From Silanimonas sp. (GTDB lineage Bacteria > Pseudomonadota > Gammaproteobacteria > Xanthomonadales > Xanthomonadaceae): a stretch of 64,000 nucleotides of DNA. Each line of letters starts with the position of its first letter. Positions within the stretch are counted from its first letter, which is position 1. Of this stretch, positions 18,040-26,111 are shown piece after piece. A program made the position numbers and the translations under genes. Under the pieces are notes generated by a model. The model saw only the letters and a list, made by a program, of their open reading frames with translations. It ran no database searches and had not been told where the DNA came from. The stretch is taken from positions 124,001 to 188,000 of the forward strand of contig NZ_JAPZSC010000018.1 of NCBI RefSeq assembly GCF_027531545.1. Reading direction: 5' to 3'.

Positions 18040-19589
18040 GGCGTCGATTCCTCGAGGACGTTCCGCAGGCCGTTGCGATCGATCTTGCCGTTGGGGTTGC
18101 GCGGCAGTTGCGGCATGGGGTGGAAGGCCGTGGGCAGCATGTACTTGGGCAGCATCGTCGCGAGATGGCTGCGGATCGCCGCGGGCTCCACCGCTGCGGC
18201 CTCCACTTCGTAGAACAGGGTGATTTCCTTCTTCGCCGAGTGGTAGAGCACGCAGGCGTTGGCGATGCCCGGAACACCGATGACGTGGTGCTCGATCTCC
18301 GGCAGCTCGATGCGGTAGCCCATGTGCTTGACCTGGAAGTCCTTGCGGCCGGCGAGGTGGATCTCGCCGTTGGCGCTGCGGACGGCGAGGTCGCCGGTGC
18401 GGTAGATCCACTCCGGGTAGCGACGGTTCAGCGGGTTTTGCACGAAGGCCTTGGCGGTCTTCTCCGGATCATTCCAGTAGCCCAGCGCCAGCGAGCTGCC
18501 ACGCACGCAGAGCTCGCCCATCTGGCCGTCGGCGCAGGGCGCGTCGTGCTCGTCGAGGATCAGGATGTCGGTGTTGCGGCAGGGGAATCCGATCGGCAGC
18601 GGCTCGTCGTCGGCGAAGGCTCGGTCGACGATGAAGTAGGTGCAATCGACATGGATCTCGATCGGCCCGTACAGGTTGACGAACATCGCCCCGGGCTGCG
18701 TGCTCCGCCAGTGGTTCAGGTGGCGCGTGGGGAAGACTTCGCCCGCGAAGAACACGGTCTTGAGCGCCGGCAGCGGCACGGCCTCGAGCAGGCCGAGCTT
18801 GGCGATGTGCACCATGATCGACGGCACCCAGAACAGGAAGCTCACGGCGTGCTCGGCGAGGAAGGCCATCAGCTTCGCGGGGAAGATCGCCAGCGACTCG
18901 GGGATGACCACCAGCGTTGCGCCCTTGGCGAGGCAGGCGTTGAGTTCCAACGTGTAGATGTCGAAGTAGAACGGCGAAAGGCTGCCGATGACCATCGTCT
19001 CGTCGAAGGCGAAGGTGTCGAACACCCAATCCATGAAGTCGATGGTGCCGCGATGGCTGAGCGCGACGGCCTTCGGCGTGCCGGTCGATCCGGAGGTGTT
19101 GATCAGGCACAGCGGATCGGTGTCGATCACCCGGGTGCGGCGCGCGGCGAGCGCCGCCTCGTCGAAGCCCGTGCTGCCGTCGCCGGGTGCAGCGACGAGG
19201 TCGTCGATGAACAGTAGTTGCGCCGCGTCGAGTCCGGCGGCCTCGGCCTCGGCGATGAGCGTGCGCGAGGTGATGACGAGATGCGGTCCGACGTGGGCGA
19301 GGATGTTCCGCAGCCGCTGCGCCGGCAGCTTCACGTCGAGGTTCATGTAGATGTTGCCGCTGTAGGCGATGCCGAGATCGGCCACGACCACGTCGGCGCC
19401 TTTCGGAAGGAACACCGCCACCGGCGAATTCAGCACGTCGGCACGCGCGACCAGGCGCGCGGCGCAGCGCTTCGCGCGGACCGCGAGGTCGGCGAAGCTG
19501 AGGCGCTGATCACCATCAATGACCGCCAGCTTGTCGGGGCAATGGCGCAGGGCGCCGTTTTCGAAGTAGTCGAGGACGTTCGTCTGCAT
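18036..19589 (-). CDS. AMP-binding adenylating ligase (amino acid/acyl-carrier ligase type)
   Basis: A 517-residue ANL-superfamily enzyme. It has the P-loop INTSGSTGTPKAVALSH (about 168-184), the A5-like NLYGPIEIHVDCTYF, the YRTGDLAV motif, the hinge AGRKDFQVKHMGYRIEL and the catalytic Lys region PRNPNGKIDRNGL near the C terminus. The size and motifs resemble DltA-type (D-alanine carrier ligase) and stand-alone adenylation domains more than long fatty acyl-CoA ligases. It would activate an amino or carboxylic acid with ATP and load it on the adjacent carrier. The substrate is unknown. ATG 19589 starts at MQTNVLDYFENG, typical for the family. Confidence 0.88.
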   Translation of the reverse strand: MQTNVLDYFENGALRHCPDKLAVIDGDQRLSFADLAVRAKRCAARLVARADVLNSPVAVFLPKGADVVVADLGIAYSGNIYMNLDVKLPAQRLRNILAHVGPHLVITSRTLIAEAEAAGLDAAQLLFIDDLVAAPGDGSTGFDEAALAARRTRVIDTDPLCLINTSGSTGTPKAVALSHRGTIDFMDWVFDTFAFDETMVIGSLSPFYFDIYTLELNACLAKGATLVVIPESLAIFPAKLMAFLAEHAVSFLFWVPSIMVHIAKLGLLEAVPLPALKTVFFAGEVFPTRHLNHWRSTQPGAMFVNLYGPIEIHVDCTYFIVDRAFADDEPLPIGFPCRNTDILILDEHDAPCADGQMGELCVRGSSLALGYWNDPEKTAKAFVQNPLNRRYPEWIYRTGDLAVRSANGEIHLAGRKDFQVKHMGYRIELPEIEHHVIGVPGIANACVLYHSAKKEITLFYEVEAAAVEPAAIRSHLATMLPKYMLPTAFHPMPQLPRNPNGKIDRNGLRNVLEESTP

Positions 19590-19600
19590 GGGGGCTCCGG

Positions 19601-20308
19601 TCACGCGGCGGCGTGCCGATCGACGTCGGCAAGTTGGGCCGCCAGCGCAGGGAAAAAGGCCTGGTAGGGGCCGAGCCGACTGGCGCGACGGCGACGCTCG
19701 GGCGAAGCCTCGGCGCAGAGGCGTGCGACGTCCTTGTAGCCGAAGGCCTTGCCGGCATGCTCGACCGTCGTGCTGACGGCGTCGCCAGCGACGATCGCAG
19801 CGACGTGCTGCTCGTAGAGGCGCTTGCAGGCCTCGATGCCCCGGCCGAAAACGACGGCGAAGTCGTCCTCCGCCGCCACCGCGAAGGCCTGCTGGGCCAC
19901 CACGGGGCCGGTGTCGACCTTCTGGCCCGGCAGCAGGCGGTGCAGGGTGGCGCCGTACTCGGCTTCGCCGCGGCAGATCGCTGCGAACGTGCAGATTTCC
20001 GCCAGACCGCGGTAGCGCTGCACGAGCCCGTTGTGGATGTTGTAGAAGCGCGGGCCCGAGGCGAGCAGCGCGTCCGAGAGCAGGAACCGGTTGTTGATCG
20101 AGAAGACCACTTCGGCTCGCGAGGCCACGAGCTGTGGCGGGAGGTCGGCGTTCGGGTCGTCGGAGGAAAGGACGGTGACGCCGAGGCGCGCCAGGCGCGG
20201 CAGGGCGGGGTCGTCCACGGGGCAGCACACGAGCACGAGCGGCAGGCCGAGGGCCAGCGCGTGGCCCACGGCATGCGAAAGCAGGGCGCCGCCGCCGACA
20301 AGAACCAT
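19601..20308 (-). CDS. Formyltransferase-fold protein
   Basis: A 235-residue protein of the methionyl-tRNA/sugar formyltransferase core family. The catalytic Asn and His are seen in FYNIHNGLVQRYRG and the Asp in LPGQKVDTGPVV, so the N-H-D triad is intact. Sugar N-formyltransferases usually have HPSLLP where this has HNGLVQ, which could alter tetrahydrofolate binding. An attractive idea is N-formylation of the amino group installed by the DegT enzyme, but the divergent motif means another one-carbon or acyl donor is possible. The start at 20308 (TGATG overlap with the dioxygenase gene) gives the family N terminus MVLVGGGALL. Confidence 0.75.
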   Translation of the reverse strand: MVLVGGGALLSHAVGHALALGLPLVLVCCPVDDPALPRLARLGVTVLSSDDPNADLPPQLVASRAEVVFSINNRFLLSDALLASGPRFYNIHNGLVQRYRGLAEICTFAAICRGEAEYGATLHRLLPGQKVDTGPVVAQQAFAVAAEDDFAVVFGRGIEACKRLYEQHVAAIVAGDAVSTTVEHAGKAFGYKDVARLCAEASPERRRRASRLGPYQAFFPALAAQLADVDRHAAA

Positions 20309-21126
20309 CAGTCGCTCCCGCCCTGGAGCCGCGACAGCTCGGCGGTGAGCTCCTTCATCCGCGTGGTGCGCGAGCGCTTGAAGAGCGCCGCGGCCGCCGA
20401 ACGGTCGATGCGATTCACCGGGCCGTTCTCTCCGCAGACCATGGCGACCGTGCTCGGGTCGCTGGCCGGCTGGATGATGGTGTCGGCGAGGATGCGGTCC
20501 GGGCCGCCGAGATGCGGGCCGGAGCGATGCCAGGTCGAGCTGTCCATCACGACGAGGTCGCCGGGATTCAGCTCGGGGAGGATCGACGGCCACGCCGGGA
20601 ACGCTTCGGGATCGATCTCACCCGCATCGCCGAGGTAACCGTACTGGTGCGTGCCGAGGAAGAACTCGAGGCCGCCGTTCTCGCGCCCGCACACGCTCAA
20701 GGGAGTGAAGAACGAGGCCTTCTCAGGGAAACCGAGGTGGTAGCAGTAATCCTGGTGCAGGAACACCGGGTCGCGCGAGAACTGGTCCTTGATGACGAAG
20801 CGGTGGTTGTAGAGGCCGACATCAGGACCGAACATCGCCCGCGCCACGGCGCGGTGCTCCGGAGACTCGTACATCGTCGCCAGCACCGGCGGCAGCGGCT
20901 CTTCGACCGCCACCTTGTTGAAGCCAACCTTGCGCGCGGCAAGCGTGTCGGCCTGGAACTCGGCCCAGGCTGCCTGCCAGGCGGTGACGGTCGCTGCGGG
21001 AAACAGGTTGCGCACGACGAAGGCGCCGACCGCGCGGAAGACCTCGGCGTCGAACACCGGCGCATCGCAGGATGACGCCAGTGCAGCGACCTGCGCCGGC
21101 GTGAGCCCCCGCGACGTGCGGCTCAT
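20308..21126 (-). CDS. Phytanoyl-CoA dioxygenase (PhyH) family protein
   Basis: A 272-residue Fe(II)/2-oxoglutarate dioxygenase. The iron site is H124-x-D126 in FLHQDYCYH and the distal H200 in DSSTWHRSGPH, with an Arg shortly after in GGPDR. PhyH members hydroxylate acyl-CoAs, amino acids or carrier-bound substrates and are common in natural-product clusters. Here it could hydroxylate the acyl chain, the amino acid or the sugar; no evidence separates these. It overlaps the DegT gene by 4 bases (ATGA). Confidence 0.88.
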   Translation of the reverse strand: MSRTSRGLTPAQVAALASSCDAPVFDAEVFRAVGAFVVRNLFPAATVTAWQAAWAEFQADTLAARKVGFNKVAVEEPLPPVLATMYESPEHRAVARAMFGPDVGLYNHRFVIKDQFSRDPVFLHQDYCYHLGFPEKASFFTPLSVCGRENGGLEFFLGTHQYGYLGDAGEIDPEAFPAWPSILPELNPGDLVVMDSSTWHRSGPHLGGPDRILADTIIQPASDPSTVAMVCGENGPVNRIDRSAAAALFKRSRTTRMKELTAELSRLQGGSD

Positions 21127-22349
21127 GGGCGCACTCCTCGCGCTCCCAGCACGCGGAACACCGAGGCGATCACCTCGATGGCGTCCGGCGGCAGGGCCGT
21201 ACCGGTCGGCAGCACGATGACGCGCTCGGCGACGCTCTTCGTGTTCGGCAACAGCAGGCCGGCGTGGGGGTACAGGTCGCGGAATGGCTGCATGTTGTGG
21301 CAGCCGGGCCAGAAGTACTTGCGGGCCAGGATGCCCTCGGCGTGCAGTGCCGCCACGATCTCGTCGCGCGTGGCCCCGAAGCCCGGATCGACCTCGGCGA
21401 CCACGTACTGGAAATTGCTCTGCTCGCGCGGGTCGTAGCGCAGCAGCGAAACCCCCTCGATCCCGGCAAAGGCTCTCTCGTAGGCCGCGAGGTTCACCCG
21501 GTTCGCTTCGACCACCGCGTCGAGCGAGTCCAGGTTGGTCAGCCCCATCGCCGCGCAGATCTCCGGCATCTTGCCGTTGGTACCGACGTGCACGGCCTTG
21601 TCATAGGTCTCGAAGCCGAAGTTGCGCATGTAGCGCATCGTCGTGGCGAGGTCGTCCTCGTTGGTGGTGACGGCCCCGCCCTCGAAGCAATTGAAGAACT
21701 TGGTCGCGTGGAAGCTGAACACCTCGGCGCGGCCGAAGGCGCCGACGCGGCGGCCGCGGTAGGTCGAACCGAAGGCGTGGGCGGAATCGAACATCAGCGA
21801 CAAATGCCGGCGGCGCGCGATTTCGGCCAGCTCGTCGACCGGCGCGGCGCGGCCCCACAGGTGCACGCCGATGATGCCGCTGGTGCGCGGCGTGATCATC
21901 CGCTCCACCGCGGCGGGGTCGATGTTGTGGGTGACCGGGTCGATGTCGGCGAACACCGGCGTGATCTCCTGCCACTGCAGGGCGTGCGCCGTCGCGATGA
22001 AGGTGTAGGAGGGCAGGATCACCTCGCCCTTCAGGCCGAGCGCACGGATGGCGATCTCGAGGGCGATCGTGCCGTTGCACATCGCCACGACGTGGCGGAC
22101 GCCGAGGTAGTCGGCGAGCTTGCGTTCCAGCTCCTGCACCATCGGCCCGTTGTTGGTCAGCCAGCGGCTGTCGAGCATCGCATCGACGCGACCCATGAAC
22201 GCGGCGCGGTCGCCGATGTTGGGCCGGCCGACATGCACGGTGTCGGTGAACGCCGGCGGCGCGCCATGGATGGCGAGGTCGGCGAGGCCGCGGATGGCCT
22301 TGCGCCCCCGGCGGGGTTCGCCCGGAGGAGCGATCACGTCTTTCTCCAC
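21123..22349 (-). CDS. DegT/DnrJ/EryC1/StrS family sugar aminotransferase
   Basis: A PLP-dependent aminotransferase of about 408 residues that would convert a keto nucleotide sugar to an amino sugar. It has the N-terminal WLTNNGPMVQELE, the cofactor Asp in LMFDSAHAFGS, and the Schiff-base Lys near 216 in HATKFFNCFEGG. Closest in feel to the VioA/FdtB-type enzymes that make 4-amino-4,6-dideoxy sugars, but the exact sugar cannot be read. I prefer GTG 22349, which has AGGGGG 4-9 bases upstream; ATG 22391 is the alternative and adds 14 residues without a ribosome site. It is the first gene of the modification operon, behind a sigma-54 site. Confidence 0.9.
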   Translation of the reverse strand: MEKDVIAPPGEPRRGRKAIRGLADLAIHGAPPAFTDTVHVGRPNIGDRAAFMGRVDAMLDSRWLTNNGPMVQELERKLADYLGVRHVVAMCNGTIALEIAIRALGLKGEVILPSYTFIATAHALQWQEITPVFADIDPVTHNIDPAAVERMITPRTSGIIGVHLWGRAAPVDELAEIARRRHLSLMFDSAHAFGSTYRGRRVGAFGRAEVFSFHATKFFNCFEGGAVTTNEDDLATTMRYMRNFGFETYDKAVHVGTNGKMPEICAAMGLTNLDSLDAVVEANRVNLAAYERAFAGIEGVSLLRYDPREQSNFQYVVAEVDPGFGATRDEIVAALHAEGILARKYFWPGCHNMQPFRDLYPHAGLLLPNTKSVAERVIVLPTGTALPPDAIEVIASVFRVLGARGVRP

Positions 22350-22432
22350 GGAGCCCCCTGGCACGGCGGTCGTTGCATGGGACGTTAGCATTGCGATCAC
22401 GCTCGCGGCGAAGGAGTCGTGGCCGTGGCCGT

Positions 22433-22447
22433 GCAAGCTTCGTGCCG
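22433..22447 (-). promoter_or_regulatory. Sigma-54 promoter of the flagellin-modification operon
   Basis: On the minus strand CGGCACGAAGCTTGC: -24 with one mismatch (C for T), consensus TTGC at -12, exact GG-N10-GC spacing. It lies 84 bases before the preferred start of the DegT gene, with transcription predicted near 22421. It links the 11-gene operon to the RpoN/FleQ flagellar regulon. Confidence 0.72.
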
Positions 22448-22486
22448 CGCCGCGGTGACGCTCCGGCGACGGGCGAGGATTCGGCC

Positions 22487-24835
22487 TCAGCGGGTGCGCG
22501 GCGGAATCACCAGCGGCGCCGTCGGCAACCCGTCGCACCAGCGCCGCCAGGCCATCCGCGCGCCATCCTCGAAGGTCTCGATAGCGGCTTGCGACGAACC
22601 GATGTTGGACGTCCGCATCCGCTCGCGGAGCCCGGCCCGGACCGCCGCCAGCCTCTCGCGAGCCGACGGATCGGCGAAGGCCGATGCGCGGACGACGAAA
22701 TCGTCCGGGTCGGTGGCGATGAACTCCATCAACCCGACGCGTTCGAGGATCGCGGCACCGGCGCGGCTCGGCAGCGTCGGCCCGGGAACGCTCAGCGTGG
22801 GCACGCCCATCCACAGTCCGAGGCAGGTGGTGGTGCCGCCGGCATAGGGCGAGGTGTCCAAGAGCACGTCGATGCGCTCGTGTGCCTTGAGGTAGCTCGA
22901 CGTATCCATGCGAGGCAGGAACTCGAGCCGGGAAGCCTCGATGCCCTCGCCCGCGAACTGGGCCCGCAGCCGCGCCTCGCCCGGCGCATCCGCCGCGCCG
23001 ATCACCAGACGTGCAGCGGGCGTAGCGCGTAGCACCGCCGCCCAAAGTTCGACGGTGCGCGGCGTGATCTTGCTCATGCGGTTGAAGCTGCCGAAGGTGA
23101 ATGGCACACCGCCGGCGGACGGCAGGAGCGCCACGTCAGGCGCATCGGCGGGCGGCTGGAAGGCCGCGTTGGCGGCGCCCAGCATCAGCTTTTCGGTGAA
23201 CTGCGCGTCCATGAGGCCGGGCGGCGCGAAAATGGTGTCGGCGAGGTAGTAGTCCATGCGCGTCAGCCCCGTGGTGGCCGGATAGCCATACGAGCTGATC
23301 TGCACCGGCGCCGGCTTCAGGGCGAACACCCCGAGGCGGTTGAAGGCCGTGTGGCCGGAGAGATCCACGAGGATGTCGATGCCGTCCTGGCGGATGCGCT
23401 CGGCGGCGCGTTCATCGGTGAGTCCGGCGATGTCGCGCCAGCCGTCCGTCGCGGCGCGCAACTGCGCCGTGGTCTCGTCATTGGTGCGGTGGTTCGAATA
23501 AGCGAACACTTCGAACGCCGAGCGATCCATGCCCTTCCACAGCGGCTCGACGAAGCCCGCCATCGCATGACGCCGGTAGTCGCCGGAGACGAAGCCGACG
23601 CGGAGGCGGCGGCCTGGATCGGGCTCGTTTTCCCAGTGCGCCAGCGGGCTGCGCTCGCGCTCGATCAGCTCGCCGTAGCGGCGATGCAGGGCGAACAGTT
23701 CGTCGACGCCGATCTCGGCGATGTGCGTGCCGACGAACAGGGCGATGCCGAGCGCCCCGAGATGCGGGGTCCTCGAGGCGTCGAGTCGGCGGAACAGCGC
23801 GGCGGCTTCCTGGTGCCGACCGACGCCGAGGTAGCACACCGAGAGGGCCGCGATCGCCGGTTCGTTCCCTGGGTCCGCCTGCAAGGCCTCCTCGAGCAGC
23901 GGCAGTGCTTCCTCGTGCTGGTCGCGATCGCGCAGGTAGGCGCCAAGCGCGAGGGCCACGCGGTGGTCGTGGGCGCCGAGCGCACGAGCGCGCCGGAGAA
24001 GCGTCTCCGCCTCGGGATCCCCGCGCTGGTTGAGCAACAGGCCCCGATTGACCAGTGCTCGAAGGTTTTCCGGCTGGCGCTTCAGGACGTCGCTGAACAA
24101 GGCTTCCGCTTCGTCCAGCCGACCGCGCTCGTGGAGCGCGAGGGCGAGATTCATCACCACATCGACGCCATCGGGATCGAGGTCGCAGGCGATGCGAAGG
24201 ACCTCGATGGGCCCGTCGCCAGCTTCATTGCTCGGCAGGCTGGCGCCGAGCACCCGCCACGCGAAGGCGCACAGCGGGTACGCGGCCACGAAGGCCGTTG
24301 CCGACGCGCGCGCAGCGGCGAAGTCGCGCTTCAGGAAAGTCTCCCGCAACGCCAGCACGGCTTTGCGAGGGGCGTCGGCGGCCTGCTTTGCCGTCTTGCC
24401 GCTGGCGCGAACCTGGGCCGCCAACAGTGCGGTGCGCCGCTCACGCAGGCGTTTCTCGAATACGGCCGCGGCCTCGGCGGGCAGGCCCGATTGCATCGCC
24501 CGATGCAGCAGCCGATGGACGGCCTCGTGCTGCCCGAGCTGCATCAGGGCCTCGAGCTGGCTGATCCAGAACTCCTTTTCCCAGGGACGCAGCTTCAGCG
24601 CGCGCCCGAAGCGCGGCAGTGCGCCTTTCCAGTCGCCGCGCTGCGCAAGCAGCCATGCGAGCCCGTGCTCGGCCTCGGCGGCATAGGGATTGGCTCGGAG
24701 CGCGTCGAGGTACTGGGCCTCGGCCTCGTCCAGCCGTCCGGACTCATGGGCAAGCGTGGCCTCGCGCAACGCGCGCTGCGCATCGTGGGCCAACTGGGCG
24801 GAAGGTGCGGCGTCGCGGGTCATCTCGGCCAGCAT
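22487..24835 (-). CDS. TPR/O-GlcNAc-transferase-like (GT41) glycosyltransferase, probable flagellin glycosyltransferase
   Basis: A 782-residue cytosolic protein. The first half (about 15-375) is a TPR superhelix (repeats such as GRLDEAEAQYLDALRANP). The second half is the OGT/SPINDLY catalytic region: LRVGFVSGDYRRHAMAGF, DILVDLSGHTAFNRLGVF, PVQISSYGYPATTGL, FTFGSFNRMSKITP, then SPYAGGTTTCLGLWMGVPTL near 680. The usual W-x-G-Y-P is S-Y-G-Y-P here. OGT-type enzymes beside flagellin genes are associated with Ser/Thr O-glycosylation of flagellin. It has its own sigma-54 site, lies between the sugar operon and the flagellar filament genes, and so is the best candidate to transfer the sugar to FliC. 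The TPRs probably hold the acceptor or the FliS/FliC complex. Confidence 0.88.
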   Translation of the reverse strand: MLAEMTRDAAPSAQLAHDAQRALREATLAHESGRLDEAEAQYLDALRANPYAAEAEHGLAWLLAQRGDWKGALPRFGRALKLRPWEKEFWISQLEALMQLGQHEAVHRLLHRAMQSGLPAEAAAVFEKRLRERRTALLAAQVRASGKTAKQAADAPRKAVLALRETFLKRDFAAARASATAFVAAYPLCAFAWRVLGASLPSNEAGDGPIEVLRIACDLDPDGVDVVMNLALALHERGRLDEAEALFSDVLKRQPENLRALVNRGLLLNQRGDPEAETLLRRARALGAHDHRVALALGAYLRDRDQHEEALPLLEEALQADPGNEPAIAALSVCYLGVGRHQEAAALFRRLDASRTPHLGALGIALFVGTHIAEIGVDELFALHRRYGELIERERSPLAHWENEPDPGRRLRVGFVSGDYRRHAMAGFVEPLWKGMDRSAFEVFAYSNHRTNDETTAQLRAATDGWRDIAGLTDERAAERIRQDGIDILVDLSGHTAFNRLGVFALKPAPVQISSYGYPATTGLTRMDYYLADTIFAPPGLMDAQFTEKLMLGAANAAFQPPADAPDVALLPSAGGVPFTFGSFNRMSKITPRTVELWAAVLRATPAARLVIGAADAPGEARLRAQFAGEGIEASRLEFLPRMDTSSYLKAHERIDVLLDTSPYAGGTTTCLGLWMGVPTLSVPGPTLPSRAGAAILERVGLMEFIATDPDDFVVRASAFADPSARERLAAVRAGLRERMRTSNIGSSQAAIETFEDGARMAWRRWCDGLPTAPLVIPPRTR

Positions 24836-24869
24836 GGCTCAGGCCCATGGGGACAGGAACCCTCGGCGT

Positions 24870-24884
24870 GCAAGCCGCGTGCCG
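24870..24884 (-). promoter_or_regulatory. Sigma-54 promoter of the OGT-like gene
   Basis: On the minus strand CGGCACGCGGCTTGC: one mismatch at -24, perfect -12 TTGC, GG-N10-GC spacing. It fills the 59-base gap before the OGT-like gene, with transcription predicted about 23 bases ahead of the ATG at 24835. Confidence 0.72.
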
Positions 24885-24894
24885 GCGCCCGTCC

Positions 24895-25434
24895 TCAGCC
24901 CCGACGCTGCGCCGCGAGCCCGCGCCGATGCAGGCGGAACACGTGGCGCTCGAGCAGATCGGCCAGGGCCGGCGGCAGCGGATCGAAGCGCCACCAGCTG
25001 CGGCCACCGCCTTGGGCGAGGCAGGTCACCGGCAGGTGCAAAGCGAGCGGCAAGCCGTCGCCCGGCTGCCAGACCAACACCGCGAGGCTCCCCACAGCCG
25101 CCGCGACGCCGGTCGGGCCCTCGAATCGGACGCCGACGGCGCTCAGGCGCACCGGCCGGGGCGGCGGACCGGCCAGCGCGGGCAGCGCCTGCGCCAACAA
25201 CTGGAGGGTGAGGTCGAGCTTGGCCTCCAACCGCCGCAGCGCGGGATCGGGCGGGTGGGCCGGGTCCTCGTGTTCGCCCCGGCGCTCCTCGACCATCGCG
25301 AGGTCGCGCAGCAGGCGTTCGGCGGCATCGGTGGCGCCGGCCGGCAGGGGGGCCGGCAACAGCTGCATCCGGGCCGGCAGTTCGCAGGCGACGGCGCCAT
25401 CGAACAGCGCGGCGTCGGCGGCGGCCTCATCCAC
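24895..25434 (-). CDS. PilZ-like protein of the flagellar cluster
   Basis: A protein of about 179 residues with a helical first half (RLLRDLAMVEERRGEH, then a RRLEAKLDLTLQLLAQALP helix) and a beta-rich second half. The latter begins RPVRLSAVGVRFEG, which resembles the SxxG part of the PilZ c-di-GMP-binding motif; an RxxxR element is not clear. Similar PilZ-type proteins sit next to fliS in xanthomonads. GTG 25434 is inferred because the frame upstream of it only shadows the preceding gene; this gives an 8-base overlap. Possible role: c-di-GMP input to flagellar assembly or motility. Moderate certainty on family, low on ligand binding. Confidence 0.65.
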   Translation of the reverse strand: MDEAAADAALFDGAVACELPARMQLLPAPLPAGATDAAERLLRDLAMVEERRGEHEDPAHPPDPALRRLEAKLDLTLQLLAQALPALAGPPPRPVRLSAVGVRFEGPTGVAAAVGSLAVLVWQPGDGLPLALHLPVTCLAQGGGRSWWRFDPLPPALADLLERHVFRLHRRGLAAQRRG

Positions 25435-25717
25435 CGGCGTTGCCCAGGTAGGCGCGCGCCGCGGCGCCGCCTTTGCGGGTAGCGGAGAGTTCGCGGGCCA
25501 CGCCCGATTGAACCTCGAGCATGGCGTGCAGCAGTTCGCGTTGGCCGGCGGCCAGCATCTCCATCTCGCTCGTGGCGAGCGGATTCGGGCCGGTGCAGGC
25601 GGCACGGACCGCCTCGTCGTGCTCGGCGAGCGCCGCCTCGGCACGCCGCAGGTCGACGGCGTTGAGCGCGTCGCGGGCGTCGCGCAGGGCCTTCAGGGCC
25701 GTCGCGTAATCGCTCAT
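25427..25717 (-). CDS. Small helical protein, FliT-like chaperone candidate
   Basis: A 96-residue, almost wholly helical protein (LKALRDARDALNAVDLRRAE, then LAAGQRELLHAMLEVQSGVA). It has no clear catalytic motif. Its position directly behind fliS (4-base gap), small size and helical content are those of FliT, the export chaperone for the filament cap FliD, but sequence identity to FliT is not obvious by eye. It ends within the start of the PilZ-like gene. Confidence 0.6.
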   Translation of the reverse strand: MSDYATALKALRDARDALNAVDLRRAEAALAEHDEAVRAACTGPNPLATSEMEMLAAGQRELLHAMLEVQSGVARELSATRKGGAAARAYLGNAGG

Positions 25718-25721
25718 CGGC

Positions 25722-26105
25722 TCAGGCCGGCTTGATCTGCTTCCACGCGGCGAAGACGTCGTCGAGCAGGCCGGCCACTTCGCCGAAGCCCTCGGCGTCG
25801 TTGGCCGCGTTCGCCGCGACGATGCGCCGCGAGGCATAGTCGTAAAGGGCCTCCAGCCGCGCGGCGATGGCGCCGCCCTGGCTGAAGTCGAGGCAGCCGG
25901 ACAGCGAATCGACGATGGCGCCGGCTTCGGAGGCGGCCTTGGCCTTGCGGGTGAAGTCGCCGCTGGCGATGCAGGCCTCGGCCATGCGCAGGCGCTGGAT
26001 GGCGCCTTCGAGCATGAGTGCGATCAGCTGGTGCGGATCGGCCTCGTGCACGCGGGTCTCGACGGCGGTGCTGCGGTAGGCGGCGGCGGGGTTGCGGGTG
26101 GTCAT
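25722..26105 (-). CDS. fliS: Flagellin export chaperone FliS
   Basis: A 127-residue helical-bundle chaperone that keeps flagellin unpolymerised in the cytoplasm before export. The N-terminal AAYRSTAVETRVHEADPHQL and the IALMLEGAIQRLRMAE helix are the FliS signature. The C-terminal helices contain LYDYASRRIVAANAAND and the conserved WKQI. The length is typical. It follows fliD by 6 bases and is probably co-transcribed with it. Confidence 0.93.
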   Translation of the reverse strand: MTTRNPAAAYRSTAVETRVHEADPHQLIALMLEGAIQRLRMAEACIASGDFTRKAKAASEAGAIVDSLSGCLDFSQGGAIAARLEALYDYASRRIVAANAANDAEGFGEVAGLLDDVFAAWKQIKPA

Positions 26106-26111
26106 CGGGCA

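Noticed and set aside
16727-18277. A 516-codon form of the KAS III gene
   Set aside because: The first 154 codons overlap the carrier protein and ligase genes in another frame and are not KAS-like. GTG 17815 is the better start.
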